64,000 nucleotides of DNA from JAHRVQ01 sp963976815 (GCA_963976815.1 CAXBLU010000006.1:248001-312000); one strand, 5' to 3'. Shown: positions 46,614 through 56,428, counted from the stretch's first letter. Notes: generated by a model from the letters alone, not told the origin. Numbers and translations are program-made.

Positions 46614-48518
46614 ATGGCCAATAAAAGCTATCAAGCAGATTCTATTGAGGTCCTTGAAGGGCTAGACCCAGTCCGAAAGCGGCCGGGGATGTATACCGAT
46701 ACAACACGTCCGAATCATCTCGCCCAGGAAGTTATTGATAATAGTGTTGATGAGGCACTAGAAGGCCACGCCAATGAAATTCGTGTCACGTTACGGAAAG
46801 ATGGCTCTATGTCCGTTGGGGATAACGGTCGTGGTATGCCCGTGGACCTACATAAAAAAGAAAAAGTTCCAGGTGTAGAATTGATTTTGACCCGACTCCA
46901 TTCCGGGGCCAAATTTAATAGTGATAACTACAAATTTTCCGGTGGTCTACACGGGGTTGGTATCTCCGTCGTAAATGCCCTCTCGAGTAGCTTTGAAGTC
47001 TATATCAAGCGAGAGGGAAAGCTTCACCACATGGCGTTTACGGACGGAGAGAAGACTAAGAATCTCACGGTCAAAGACGAAGTGGGCAAACGTAACACCG
47101 GTACGTTGATTCATTTTTTGCCGAATCCCAAGTACTTTGATTCGGCAAAATTTTCCGTTTCAAGAATGAAGCATCTACTCCGAGCAAAAGCGGTCCTATG
47201 TCCCGGGCTACGGGTGTTTTTTACCGATGAAACTGCGTCAAAAAAGGAAGAGCAGTCCTACGAGTGGTATTTCGAAGACGGGGTCAAAGATTATCTTGTT
47301 GGTGCTCTTGAGGGGTTTGAGGTGCTGCCGGCTGAACCTTTTGTTGGCAGCATTGCGGCCAGTGAAGAGGCGGTTGATTGGGCGGTTCAATGGTTGCCGG
47401 AAGGCGGGGAAATTGTCGCTGAGAGCTATGTAAACCTCATTCCAACTACCCAGGGCGGTACCCATGTGAATGGTTTGCGTTCGGGGCTCCTAGAGGCGCT
47501 AAGAGAGTTCTGTGAATTTAGAAATCTAATTCCGAGGGGCGTCAAAATCACTGCGGATGATCTCTGGGACAAGTGTAGTTATGTTGTTTCTGCAAAAATG
47601 ATGGATCCGCAGTTTTCTGGACAAACCAAAGAGCGGTTGAATTCCCGTCAGGCAGCGACCTTTATTAGTGGTGTGGTAAAAGATTCTTTTAGCCTGTGGC
47701 TCAATCAGCATGTTGCGGATGCGGAAGCTCTAGCTGAATTGGCTATCTCGAATGCCCAGGCACGATTGCGAGCAGGAAAGAAGGTTGCTCGAAAGAAAGT
47801 CACCTCGGGTCCAGCGCTTCCCGGAAAACTGGCGGACTGCTCCTGTTCCGATGCGATGCAAGGTGAGTTGTTTTTAGTCGAGGGGGATTCAGCTGGCGGA
47901 TCCGCCAAACAAGCTCGCAGTCGGGAAACCCAGGCGATCATGCCGCTGCGGGGAAAGATTCTAAATACCTGGGAAGTTGATTCCGCAGAAATATTGGCAT
48001 CTCAAGAGGTCCATGATATTTCAGTTGCCCTGGGGATTGACCCAGGGTCCGATGACTTGTCCGGTTTACGTTACGGAAAGGTTTGTATTCTGGCGGATGC
48101 CGACAGTGATGGTTTGCACATTGCCTCTCTACTGATTGCGCTATTTGTTCGACACTTTCCGGCCCTGGTGAATCACGGTCATGTTTTCGTCGCAATGCCG
48201 CCTTTGTATCGTATCGATGTGGGTAAAGAAGTTTTCTACGCGCTTGATGAGTCCGAGCGGCAGGGGATTCTCGATTTAATTGAAGCCGAGAAAAAGAAAG
48301 GCAAGGTCGTCGTACAGCGCTTCAAAGGACTAGGTGAAATGAATCCACTCCAGTTACGTGAAACCGCAATGGCAGAAGATACCCGGAGGCTCGTTCAACT
48401 GACTGTAGGAGAGGGGCAAACGGATTCTGATTTGCTCGACATGCTACTGGCGAAGAAAAGAAGTGGTGATCGTAAAATCTGGCTAGAAAAGAAAGGTGAT
48501 TTAGCCGATCTGGTTTGA
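46614..48518 (+). CDS. parE: DNA topoisomerase IV subunit B
   Basis: ATPase subunit of the decatenase. 634 residues from ATG 46614 (MANKSYQADSIEVLEGLDPV), close to E. coli ParE (630), with CAGG seven bases upstream; an ATG at 46587 would add nine residues. GHKL ATPase: EVIDNSVDEAL, DNGRGMPVD, GGLHGVGISVVNAL. TOPRIM domain: LFLVEGDSAGGSA and ILADADSDGLHI. parC follows 40 bases later. Confidence 0.97.
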   Translation: MANKSYQADSIEVLEGLDPVRKRPGMYTDTTRPNHLAQEVIDNSVDEALEGHANEIRVTLRKDGSMSVGDNGRGMPVDLHKKEKVPGVELILTRLHSGAKFNSDNYKFSGGLHGVGISVVNALSSSFEVYIKREGKLHHMAFTDGEKTKNLTVKDEVGKRNTGTLIHFLPNPKYFDSAKFSVSRMKHLLRAKAVLCPGLRVFFTDETASKKEEQSYEWYFEDGVKDYLVGALEGFEVLPAEPFVGSIAASEEAVDWAVQWLPEGGEIVAESYVNLIPTTQGGTHVNGLRSGLLEALREFCEFRNLIPRGVKITADDLWDKCSYVVSAKMMDPQFSGQTKERLNSRQAATFISGVVKDSFSLWLNQHVADAEALAELAISNAQARLRAGKKVARKKVTSGPALPGKLADCSCSDAMQGELFLVEGDSAGGSAKQARSRETQAIMPLRGKILNTWEVDSAEILASQEVHDISVALGIDPGSDDLSGLRYGKVCILADADSDGLHIASLLIALFVRHFPALVNHGHVFVAMPPLYRIDVGKEVFYALDESERQGILDLIEAEKKKGKVVVQRFKGLGEMNPLQLRETAMAEDTRRLVQLTVGEGQTDSDLLDMLLAKKRSGDRKIWLEKKGDLADLV

Positions 48519-48558
48519 TCCAAGCCGAACTAATTAATCTGTATTTTTTGAGGTACAC

Positions 48559-50811
48559 ATGAGCGAAACGGTTGACCCGAACGGTCACGAGAAAATTTCT
48601 CTTAGCCAATATACCGAAAGCGCCTATCTGAATTACGCGATGTACGTGATCAACGATCGTGCGCTACCCCATATCGGTGATGGTCTCAAACCGGTCCAGC
48701 GCCGAATTATCTATGCGATGTCGGAACTTGGATTAACGGCTGATGCCAAATACGCCAAGTCCGCCCGGACCGTCGGTGACGTCATTGGTAAATTCCACCC
48801 CCATGGAGATTCAGCAAGTTACGAGGCGATGGTGCTGATGGCGCAAGCCTTTAGCTATCGCTATCCCCTCGTCGATGGCCAGGGTAACTGGGGTTCCCAG
48901 GATGATCCGAAGTCCTTTGCCGCCATGCGCTACACGGAATCCAAACTTACCCGCTATGCTGGCGTGATGCTTCAAGAGTTGAAGCAGGGTACGGCGGATT
49001 GGGTGACGAATTTTGATGGCACCCGGGATGAGCCCCTAATTCTGCCCGCCAGGCTGCCAAATATTTTGTTAAATGGTGGCTCTGGAATTGCGGTAGGTAT
49101 GGCAACGGATATTCCGCCCCATAACATTAAAGAAGTCGCGAGTGCTTGCCTGCATTTATTGGACAACCCAAAAGCTACGGTTCGAGATCTACTGACCCAC
49201 GTCAAAGGACCTGATTTTCCTACCGGTGCGGAAATCATTTCGAGCAAAGAAGACATCCTATCGATATACGAAACCGGTAAAGGCGCGGTTAGAACCCGGG
49301 CAATTTTTCATGAAGAAGATGGCGACATTGTCATCACCGCGCTGCCTTTTCAGGTCTCTGGCTCGAAGATTCTGGAGCAAATAGCGCAACAGATGAACGC
49401 CAAGAAATTACCCATGGTTGTGGATCTGCGAGACGAATCTGATCATGAGAATCCAACTCGAATTGTGATTGTGCCCCGTTCAAATCGGATTGATGTGCCA
49501 GCGTTAATGAGTCACCTTTTTGCTTCCACCGATCTTGAGAGAACCCATCGGGTCAATTTCAATATGATTGGAGTGGATGGTAAACCGCGGGTAAAAGATC
49601 TGTCGGAAATCCTCTCGGAATGGCTTGGATTTCGAACCAACACTGTCCTTCGGCGCCTCCAGTTTCGTTTGGATAAGATTGTTGATCGGCTGCACATACT
49701 AGAAGGCCTATTAATCGCTTACCTCAACCTGGATGAAGTTATTCGCATCATTCGAACTGAAGATAAGCCGAAAGAAGTCTTGATGAAGTCCTTTAAGCTT
49801 ACAGCGATTCAAGCTGATGCAATTCTCGATCTCCGACTGCGACAGCTTGCGAAACTGGAAGAGCAAAAGATTAGAGGGGAGCAGGCGGAACTCGATGCGG
49901 AACGCGCGGATATTGAGAAGACGATCAACTCAAAAGCACGTCTAAAAACCCTGGTGAAGAAAGAAATTACTGCCGACGCTAAGGAGTACGGCGACGACCG
50001 CGTGTCCCCTGTTGTACAGCGAGATGAAGCCCAGGCTTTTAAAGAGAAAGATTTGATTTCCTCGGAGCCCGTGACCGTTGTGCTTTCAGAGAAAGGTTGG
50101 ATTCGCGCAGCAAAGGGCCATGACATTGATCCGACCGAGCTCAGTTACCGATCCGGAGATAGTTTTCTAATATCGGGCATTGCAAAATCGAATCAGGATG
50201 CAGTGTTTCTCGACTCAACCGGCAGAGCCTATTCAATTCCCTGTCATACCTTACCCTCAGCCAGGGGCCAGGGAGAACCTCTCACGGGTAGAACCAATCC
50301 TCCTAGTGGAGCTTTTTTCACCGGCCTTGTAACGGGAGAAAAGGAACAACAGTTCCTCCTCGCGAGCGATGCGGGATACGGCTATATCACTTCTGTAGGC
50401 GATATGGTGACGAAGAATAAAGCAGGAAAGTCCCAGATCAGTGTGCCTAAAGGTGGTGTTGTGATTCAGCCTTCTCGAGTCACCGACATTAAACACGAGT
50501 TTGTTGCTGCCTTTAGCAATGAAGGTCGATTATTGATTTTTGCGCTATCTGAACTTCCGGTAATGGCGCGCGGCAAAGGGGTTAAGATCATGAGTATCCC
50601 ACCAGCCAGGGTCAAAGACCGGCTGGAAATGATGTCTCATCTTCTGGTTTTCTCCGAGGTGGATACAATAATTGTCAGTTCTGGGAAGCGAACGCTAAAA
50701 CTCAAAATTGATGAGTTACTGCATTATCGAGGCGAGCGCGCCAGACGTGGATTAAAATTACCCCGCGGGTTCCAGAAGGTAGATGATGTCAAGTTAGAGC
50801 GTGGTAGTTAG
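48559..50811 (+). CDS. parC: DNA topoisomerase IV subunit A
   Basis: DNA breakage-reunion subunit. 750 residues. Catalytic tyrosine lies in FAAMRYTESKL near residue 120. The quinolone-determining region reads GKFHPHGDSASYEAMV, with the susceptible-type Ser and Glu retained. C-terminal beta-pinwheel repeats follow residue 490. GAGG precedes the ATG. Ends in the sequence that begins a 14-bp tandem repeat. Confidence 0.97.
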   Translation: MSETVDPNGHEKISLSQYTESAYLNYAMYVINDRALPHIGDGLKPVQRRIIYAMSELGLTADAKYAKSARTVGDVIGKFHPHGDSASYEAMVLMAQAFSYRYPLVDGQGNWGSQDDPKSFAAMRYTESKLTRYAGVMLQELKQGTADWVTNFDGTRDEPLILPARLPNILLNGGSGIAVGMATDIPPHNIKEVASACLHLLDNPKATVRDLLTHVKGPDFPTGAEIISSKEDILSIYETGKGAVRTRAIFHEEDGDIVITALPFQVSGSKILEQIAQQMNAKKLPMVVDLRDESDHENPTRIVIVPRSNRIDVPALMSHLFASTDLERTHRVNFNMIGVDGKPRVKDLSEILSEWLGFRTNTVLRRLQFRLDKIVDRLHILEGLLIAYLNLDEVIRIIRTEDKPKEVLMKSFKLTAIQADAILDLRLRQLAKLEEQKIRGEQAELDAERADIEKTINSKARLKTLVKKEITADAKEYGDDRVSPVVQRDEAQAFKEKDLISSEPVTVVLSEKGWIRAAKGHDIDPTELSYRSGDSFLISGIAKSNQDAVFLDSTGRAYSIPCHTLPSARGQGEPLTGRTNPPSGAFFTGLVTGEKEQQFLLASDAGYGYITSVGDMVTKNKAGKSQISVPKGGVVIQPSRVTDIKHEFVAAFSNEGRLLIFALSELPVMARGKGVKIMSIPPARVKDRLEMMSHLLVFSEVDTIIVSSGKRTLKLKIDELLHYRGERARRGLKLPRGFQKVDDVKLERGS

Positions 50812-50812
50812 T

Positions 50813-50849
50813 CGCTAATAGGTAGACGCTAATAGGTAGGCGCTAAGAG
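50813..50849 (+). repeat. 14-bp tandem repeat after parC
   Basis: CGCTAATAGGTAGA and CGCTAATAGGTAGG (50813, 50827) plus a partial third CGCTAAGAG (50841), starting two bases past the parC stop and ending just before the convergent gene. Confidence 0.85.
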
Positions 50850-50857
50850 TTCAAACC

Positions 50858-51940
50858 TTAGGCATTGAGTAGCTGCAGCGCCTGACTTTCTATTAGGGCC
50901 TGGTTCTTGACACGACGCACCTGAAAAACTTCACCATCCGGGGTAAGTGAACTATGAAAACTGTCATATTCAATGTCAGCAATAGTGGCTAGCTCTCGTT
51001 CGAAGGTACGGCTGACCAGCACTGTCTGCTCATCAATGGAAGCTAAATAGCTTGCATGTTTTGTCGCTTTCTCAAAGGCGAGCTGCTCCTGGGTGTCTGC
51101 TATCCAATGCATGCCGATTTTTAGCTTCAATGGCGGTCCAACCTGTTCAACTAACTTGAGCAATAGCAGTGCCGCACAAACCGATTGAAAGCGACCTGAT
51201 TCTCCATAGAAACAGACGAGCAAGTCTTCACCTTCATGCTCAATTGTCTTGCCGTTATACAGGTTGATGCCCTGTTTGAATTGATCACGGTAGCGCTCCA
51301 TTAGACGAGCCGGTCGAAGCTTTACTACCAAAATGGTCGCTGCATGATCTTCAGCTAAGCGGGGTTCAGCGGGGGAGAGCCCAGCTTCCGGTTCCTCCAA
51401 CTCCCCGCTTGGCTCGTTGTTTTGCGAGGCGGGACCTAAAATCCAAATAGCTGCAAAGTCACCTACAAAAAGCACAAAACCACAAACAAACAGAAATAGC
51501 GCCAGATGGAACCCGAGTACGAGCACAACAGCAAAGTGACTTTGAGCCGTGATGTCCTCTGTGTTAAACCCGACCTGTACATATCCGGCTGTTGTATTTT
51601 GGAATGTGACCTCGGAGCTAAAAGCGGTCGATTGGTTGTTCGTGCGTCGGCCTACCTGGGCAATGAGTTGATCTTTTGCGTCGTACACCGAGGCGAATTC
51701 AAGAGCTGAGTCTTCCAGCATTCGGCTCAGCAGGACGTTGATACCTAGCAGGTCATGATTGACCAGGTGCTCGGCAATTGTCATCGCAAGATAAGAGGCC
51801 TGGGTCTTGGAAAAGTGATCACTTTGGGCTTGGAGTCGGCGTTCGGTCACTTCGCTGACAACAACGGACATTACAATAGCGCTGAATACCAGGGGCAGGC
51901 TCGCAAGGAAGAGTAAGCGAATTCGCGGCGTACGTAACAT
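50858..51940 (-). CDS. membrane sensor-like protein (PA4961/YtjB-type) with degenerate cyclase-like C-terminus
   Basis: A 360-residue inner-membrane protein. First membrane segment at about 7-28 (LLFLASLPLVFSAIVMSVVV), an extracytoplasmic region of about 105 residues, second segment at about 136-165 (VVLVLGFHLALFLFVCGFVLFV), then an acidic linker. Residues about 200-345 (ATILVVKLRPARLM.., VCFYGESGRFQSVCAALLLLK, LKIGMHWIADT) resemble the outline of a class III cyclase domain but lack the metal aspartates and Asn/Arg pair. Divergent from serB, the position of YtjB/PA4961. Function unknown. Confidence 0.72.
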   Translation of the reverse strand: MLRTPRIRLLFLASLPLVFSAIVMSVVVSEVTERRLQAQSDHFSKTQASYLAMTIAEHLVNHDLLGINVLLSRMLEDSALEFASVYDAKDQLIAQVGRRTNNQSTAFSSEVTFQNTTAGYVQVGFNTEDITAQSHFAVVLVLGFHLALFLFVCGFVLFVGDFAAIWILGPASQNNEPSGELEEPEAGLSPAEPRLAEDHAATILVVKLRPARLMERYRDQFKQGINLYNGKTIEHEGEDLLVCFYGESGRFQSVCAALLLLKLVEQVGPPLKLKIGMHWIADTQEQLAFEKATKHASYLASIDEQTVLVSRTFERELATIADIEYDSFHSSLTPDGEVFQVRRVKNQALIESQALQLLNA

Positions 51941-51968
51941 AGCGCTCTAGGGGAGATTGAATGTTGAT

Positions 51969-51977
51969 ATTATATCA
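51969..51977 (-). promoter_or_regulatory. extended -10 promoter for the membrane sensor gene
   Basis: TGATATAAT on the minus strand (TGn-TATAAT) lies about 29 bases upstream of the ATG at 51940; no good -35. Confidence 0.5.
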
Positions 51978-51998
51978 GGCGCTTTAGACTTTTTTTGC

Positions 51999-52039
51999 CC
52001 TTCGATTGAAGGATTTTACGCCTCGATTCAAGGATAATG
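51999..52039 (+). repeat. 21-bp-phased direct repeats upstream of serB
   Basis: CGATTGAAGGAT (52003) and CGATTCAAGGAT (52024) are 21 bp apart, i.e. two helical turns, with a weaker third CAATTCCAG at 52046. They lie 30-65 bases before the serB start in the divergent spacer, where a regulator could bind the same DNA face. Confidence 0.5.
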
Positions 52040-52067
52040 ACCCCTCAATTCCAGCCTGGCCTTTTTT

Positions 52068-53285
52068 GTGACTGAGCTAGTACTTCTAAATATCTCCGGT
52101 GAAGACAAGCCGGGCCTGACGGCAGCCATAACACGCTTGTTGGGCGATTTTGATATCGACATACTCGATATCGGACAAGCCGTCATTCATAACCACCTGT
52201 CGCTTGGGATATTGATAAACATTCCCAATGATTCCAGTTCCATTGAGAAGGAGGTTTTGTTCCGCGCTCACGAGCTAGGAGTTAGTATCAAGTTTAGTCC
52301 CGTCTCCGAAGCGAGTTACGATGAGTGGGTAGGTTTACAGGGTCGGTCTCGATTTATACTGACGCTACTCGCCCGGCGCATAAAAGCCAACCACATTGCG
52401 AAGGTGAGTGAAGTGGTTGCAAATAACGGCCTAAATATTGACACGATTGTCAGATTATCCGGTCGAGTGCCGCTGCAGCAGGATAACAAAATGTCAAAAG
52501 CCTGCGTTGAGTTTTCGTTGAAAGGGCAACCCGAGGACGTTCTGCGTTTTCGCTCAGAACTCATGGTGGTTTGCAGTGAGTTGGATATTGATGTCGCGGT
52601 TCAGGAAGACACGCTTTATCGTCGTAATCGTCGACTGGTCGCCTTTGATATGGATTCAACTTTGATCAAAACCGAGGTCATTGATGAACTGGCGAGAGCC
52701 GCCGGTGTAGAAGCAAAGGTTGTTGCAATCACGGAGCGCGCCATGCGCGGTGAAATTGATTTCCGCGATAGCCTGATCGAAAGGGTTGCATGCCTAAAAG
52801 GTCTGCCGGAATCGACCCTGGCGGACGTGGCAAAATCCCTACCCCTGACCGAGGGGGTGGAACACCTGTTTCAGACCTTAAACGGTCTCGGATATAAGAC
52901 AGCGATCCTGTCTGGTGGCTTTAGTTACTTCGCTGAAGGCTTGCAGCAAAAATTAGGAGTCGATTATGTCTTTGCCAATGTGCTTGAAATTGCCGATGGC
53001 AAGCTAACGGGTAAAGTTCTGGCCCCGATTGTAGATGCTGAACGAAAGGCCAGTTTGTTGAGAGAGCTGGCGACCCGGGAGAATATTTCATTGGAGCAGG
53101 TGATCGCGGTGGGTGACGGAGCTAACGACCTGGATATGTTAGCCGCTGCCGGCCTTGGAATTGCGTTTCATGCGAAACCTATTGTTAAGGAAAATGCAGA
53201 ACAATCGATTTCGAATTTAGGCTTAGACAGTATTCTTTATTTGATGGGGATACGTGATCGAGATACCAACAAGTTCTCGGGGTAA
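52068..53285 (+). CDS. serB: phosphoserine phosphatase
   Basis: Last step of serine synthesis. 405 residues: two N-terminal ACT-like domains (about 1-175; LVLLNISGEDKPGLTAAITRLL) as in Pseudomonas/Mycobacterium SerB, and the HAD domain with motif I VAFDMDSTLIKTE near 195, motif II AILSGGFSYF and motif IV VGDGANDLDMLAAAG. Start is GTG 52068 without a clear ribosome binding site, supported by homology of the N-terminus. Stops two bases from the convergent fimX stop. Confidence 0.95.
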   Translation: MTELVLLNISGEDKPGLTAAITRLLGDFDIDILDIGQAVIHNHLSLGILINIPNDSSSIEKEVLFRAHELGVSIKFSPVSEASYDEWVGLQGRSRFILTLLARRIKANHIAKVSEVVANNGLNIDTIVRLSGRVPLQQDNKMSKACVEFSLKGQPEDVLRFRSELMVVCSELDIDVAVQEDTLYRRNRRLVAFDMDSTLIKTEVIDELARAAGVEAKVVAITERAMRGEIDFRDSLIERVACLKGLPESTLADVAKSLPLTEGVEHLFQTLNGLGYKTAILSGGFSYFAEGLQQKLGVDYVFANVLEIADGKLTGKVLAPIVDAERKASLLRELATRENISLEQVIAVGDGANDLDMLAAAGLGIAFHAKPIVKENAEQSISNLGLDSILYLMGIRDRDTNKFSG

Positions 53286-53287
53286 AA

Positions 53288-55378
53288 CTAAAGGTCTTCG
53301 CTGGCAAAGTCGTAGTCCATATTTTCCAGGGGTGGGGAAATATAAAAGCCCTGAATAAAGTTCATGCCAGTCATCCATAGAGTTTGTAACACGTTTGGAC
53401 TTTCTACACCTGATATTGCCGTGAGTACTCCGGCGGATTGCAGAGACTTCACCATTTCGAGAAGCTCTTCCTTCTTTTCCTCATTATTTTCGATTTCTTG
53501 AGCGAAGGACCCGTCTAACTTTACATAGTCTGGCGTAAGATGCTTTAGCAAATTTAGAGGATTCAGCGAACAACCGTAGTGGTTGATCGAGGTCTTGCAA
53601 TGCAGCTCTGCTGCACCCTTTGCAAACTTTGTGGCTTGTTTTATGTAGGAGGTCGCATCACTTTCGTGTATCTGAAAGATAATGGCATCACTTGTGAGTC
53701 GTGCTGCCTTAAGTGCAACACTCATCCAGGGAAGAAAGGTCTCATCTGACATGGAGCGGTGGGTCAAATTGATAAACAACCGTACTTTGCTGCCATTCGC
53801 ACGATGCTGGGACAACAATTTTATCGATTGTAAAATAACCCAGCGATCTAACTTCTCTAGTAAACCAGCATCCTCGGCCGGGCCCAGAAATTGGCCTGGA
53901 TAAATTTCGTTTCCATCCTCGTCGAGGAGTCTGAGCAGGACTTCAAATTGCTCGTCGTCATCACCGTGCAAACTAATGATAGGTTGGAACATCAATTTGA
54001 ATGAATTGTTTTCAATTGCGGTTCGCACCATGTGTTTGATGTTTTCGCTGGTTAGCGACTTCCCATCTTCACCTACCTGGACCTGTTCTGCCTGGTAGAA
54101 ATTGACACCGTTGCCATTCGCCACGCCGGTTTGAGCCCGATGGGCACGGGAGACAATTTCTTCTGCTGACGGCGCATTTTCGGATATCAGGGCCAGACCA
54201 ATACTAACTGTTTGCTGATAAGACTTACCTGAGATCTCGGAAACGTGTGCCTCGACGGTTGACCGAAGCAGTTCCGCTAACTGGGATGCAACATCTTTGT
54301 CACTGTCATCAAATAGGAGTGTTAAGACGTCATCGCCGAATCGAGCGAGGGTGTGTTCATCTGGGATATTCTTTCTTAGCAGCGCGGACAGATCGCCAAG
54401 AATAAGGTCTGTGTTTGATATACCTGCGTCGGTTCGGGTTCGAGAAAACTCATCGATATTGATGTACATCAATATACGTGCCTTTCCACCCTCCGTCGCC
54501 TCGTCCACGGCGGAATCCAATTGCTCCATAAAGTAGTTGCGATTGAATAAACCCGTTAGCAAATCCTGGCTCGAAATCTCTTTGATTCGATTTGCCATTT
54601 CACTGTTGTCGTTGTCACTTGCGAGGGTCTTAATGATCACCTGCGTACAGGATTCGCCATCGTAGCTTGCCGGAGATAGGGACATGGTACTTGGAATGGT
54701 AGAGCCATCGGTACTGACGCAGGAGAATTCGCCGGTAACGGTTTCATTTTCGTTAAAGGATTTAAGAAACGTCTTGAACTTGTCCTGGTCCTCACCGGCA
54801 ATCAAATCAATAATGGGGATGCCGGCAAAATCGTCAGGGTCTTCATAGCCAAAAAGATCTGCATAGGTACTATTGGTGTAAATGTGCATACCTTCATGGA
54901 CGTATGCGATTGCAGCGGCGGAGCTGGCTAACAATAGCTGGTTGCGGCGATCAATTTCCCTGACTTCAACTTCTGCTCGTCTTCGTTGTCTGCGGTTTTC
55001 GAGGTTTTCCAGTTCGCGCTCAATAATTAATATCAAGCGTTCGTCGTCATCCTGTAGGGCAACATCTCTTGCGCCCCAGCGAAGACCGTCAGTGATACTT
55101 TCGGGATTTCGATCTGCGGCAATCATGACTACGGGGATATCTTTTTCGAGCTCTCGAATGGCATTCAAAGCATCAATCATTTTTACGCCATTTGCCTCGG
55201 CGCTACCGAGCAGAAGGTCCCAGGTCTGGTTCTTGAGCATTTCGGCAAAATCTGTAGTCGATTCGATCTGCTGGGCCCGAGTTGCACGACCGGCATTTCG
55301 GAGCAGCACAATGAGCTCTTCGGCACGATTCTGGGATTCTTCAAGAATCAGTAATCTTACTGGTGGATTGTTGCTCAT
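53288..55378 (-). CDS. fimX: FimX-like c-di-GMP effector (REC-PAS-GGDEF-EAL)
   Basis: A 696-residue protein controlling type IV pilus assembly in Pseudomonas. Domains in order: receiver-like (about 7-125), PAS (about 150-260), degenerate GGDEF (about 275-430; ARFGDDVLTLLF instead of GGDEF) and degenerate EAL (about 445-690; FEVLLRL instead of EAL). The EVL substitution and neighbour serB match FimX, in which the EAL domain binds c-di-GMP without hydrolysis. No pilus gene is adjacent apart from the distant PilB-like ATPase at 25830. Confidence 0.9.
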   Translation of the reverse strand: MSNNPPVRLLILEESQNRAEELIVLLRNAGRATRAQQIESTTDFAEMLKNQTWDLLLGSAEANGVKMIDALNAIRELEKDIPVVMIAADRNPESITDGLRWGARDVALQDDDERLILIIERELENLENRRQRRRAEVEVREIDRRNQLLLASSAAAIAYVHEGMHIYTNSTYADLFGYEDPDDFAGIPIIDLIAGEDQDKFKTFLKSFNENETVTGEFSCVSTDGSTIPSTMSLSPASYDGESCTQVIIKTLASDNDNSEMANRIKEISSQDLLTGLFNRNYFMEQLDSAVDEATEGGKARILMYINIDEFSRTRTDAGISNTDLILGDLSALLRKNIPDEHTLARFGDDVLTLLFDDSDKDVASQLAELLRSTVEAHVSEISGKSYQQTVSIGLALISENAPSAEEIVSRAHRAQTGVANGNGVNFYQAEQVQVGEDGKSLTSENIKHMVRTAIENNSFKLMFQPIISLHGDDDEQFEVLLRLLDEDGNEIYPGQFLGPAEDAGLLEKLDRWVILQSIKLLSQHRANGSKVRLFINLTHRSMSDETFLPWMSVALKAARLTSDAIIFQIHESDATSYIKQATKFAKGAAELHCKTSINHYGCSLNPLNLLKHLTPDYVKLDGSFAQEIENNEEKKEELLEMVKSLQSAGVLTAISGVESPNVLQTLWMTGMNFIQGFYISPPLENMDYDFASEDL

Positions 55379-55438
55379 GTACGGAAATGTGACCTCATCA
55401 ACGGGATACTATAGCAAATTAGCAGGTGAGGTAGTGAT

Positions 55439-56428
55439 TCAGGCGATAACCCGTTTGGCTGACTCAAAAGGCACCTCCCGAGACAGTCGGGGCACCATAT
55501 AACCAGGTACGCGTTGGCGCAATTCTGAAATCAACTGGACGCCGGTTGCTTCATCTACATCAAAGTGTGACGCGCCGAGGACCGGGTCCATGAGATGGAG
55601 GTAGTAGGGCACAATCCCGGCCCCCATTAGTGTTCGGGAGAGGCGGTCCAAATCGGGTGTTGTGTCGTTGATGTGCTTGAGTAACACGCTCTGGTTTAAC
55701 AGGGTAACTCCCGCCGCTTGGAGTCGTCTCATCGAGAGTTGAACATCAGCGTCAATCTCGTTGGCATGGTTTACGTGGGTGACCATGACAATGTCGAGGG
55801 AGGAGTTTTTCATCCAATCAATAAGGGATGCGGTCACCCTCTGGGGGATGACAACCGGTAATCTAGTGTGCAGCCGTAATGTTGTGATATGGGGGATCTT
55901 AGCCAATCGCTCTGCAATCCACTTTAATCGTCGGTCATTTAGCATCAATGGATCGCCACCGCTGAGAATAACCTCTGAAACACTCTGATCCTTTGCCAGG
56001 TTGGCGAGTAAATTGGTCCAATCCTCGGTGCTGGCCTGGGTCTCAGCGTAGGGAAAGTGGCGTCTGAAGCAATATCTGCAGTGAATGGCGCAGCTTCCAG
56101 TGGTGATGACGAGAACCCTACCGGCGTATTTTTGAATGAGACCAAAGCCGCGGGTGAACTGCTCCTCCTGCAGCGGAGATATCTGGCTTGTTTCGGAGGG
56201 CGCCAACTCTTGAGTCGTCGCTAACACCTGTAGCAGCAAGGGATCCCTGGAGTTGCCTGTTTCGATTCGCGATAGGAAGGGCAACGGCACGTTTAGTGGA
56301 AAGTTTGTATCAACGGCTTCGAGGTCAAGGTTAAGGGCGGATGCAAGCTCGGAACTCGTACGAATGGCGCCTGCGACCAGGCTCTGCCAGGAAAGGCCCT
56401 GCCAACTTAGATCAGTTATAGGTATCAT
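55439..56428 (-). CDS. epmB: EF-P beta-lysylation protein EpmB (lysine 2,3-aminomutase-like)
   Basis: Radical SAM enzyme converting (S)-alpha-lysine to (R)-beta-lysine for EF-P modification. 329 residues with the cluster motif CAIHCRYCFRRHFPY (CxxxCxxC) near residue 115, EVILSGGDPLML, LRLHTRLPVVIPQRVT and C-terminal GHxxPRL-like GYMVPRLSREVP. It is shorter than true lysine aminomutases and divergent from efp by 32 bases, which fixes the role. Confidence 0.96.
   Translation of the reverse strand: MIPITDLSWQGLSWQSLVAGAIRTSSELASALNLDLEAVDTNFPLNVPLPFLSRIETGNSRDPLLLQVLATTQELAPSETSQISPLQEEQFTRGFGLIQKYAGRVLVITTGSCAIHCRYCFRRHFPYAETQASTEDWTNLLANLAKDQSVSEVILSGGDPLMLNDRRLKWIAERLAKIPHITTLRLHTRLPVVIPQRVTASLIDWMKNSSLDIVMVTHVNHANEIDADVQLSMRRLQAAGVTLLNQSVLLKHINDTTPDLDRLSRTLMGAGIVPYYLHLMDPVLGASHFDVDEATGVQLISELRQRVPGYMVPRLSREVPFESAKRVIA

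Noticed and set aside
54882..55502. 206-codon plus-strand frame
   Set aside because: Antisense shadow of fimX, serine/arginine rich and without any recognisable domain.
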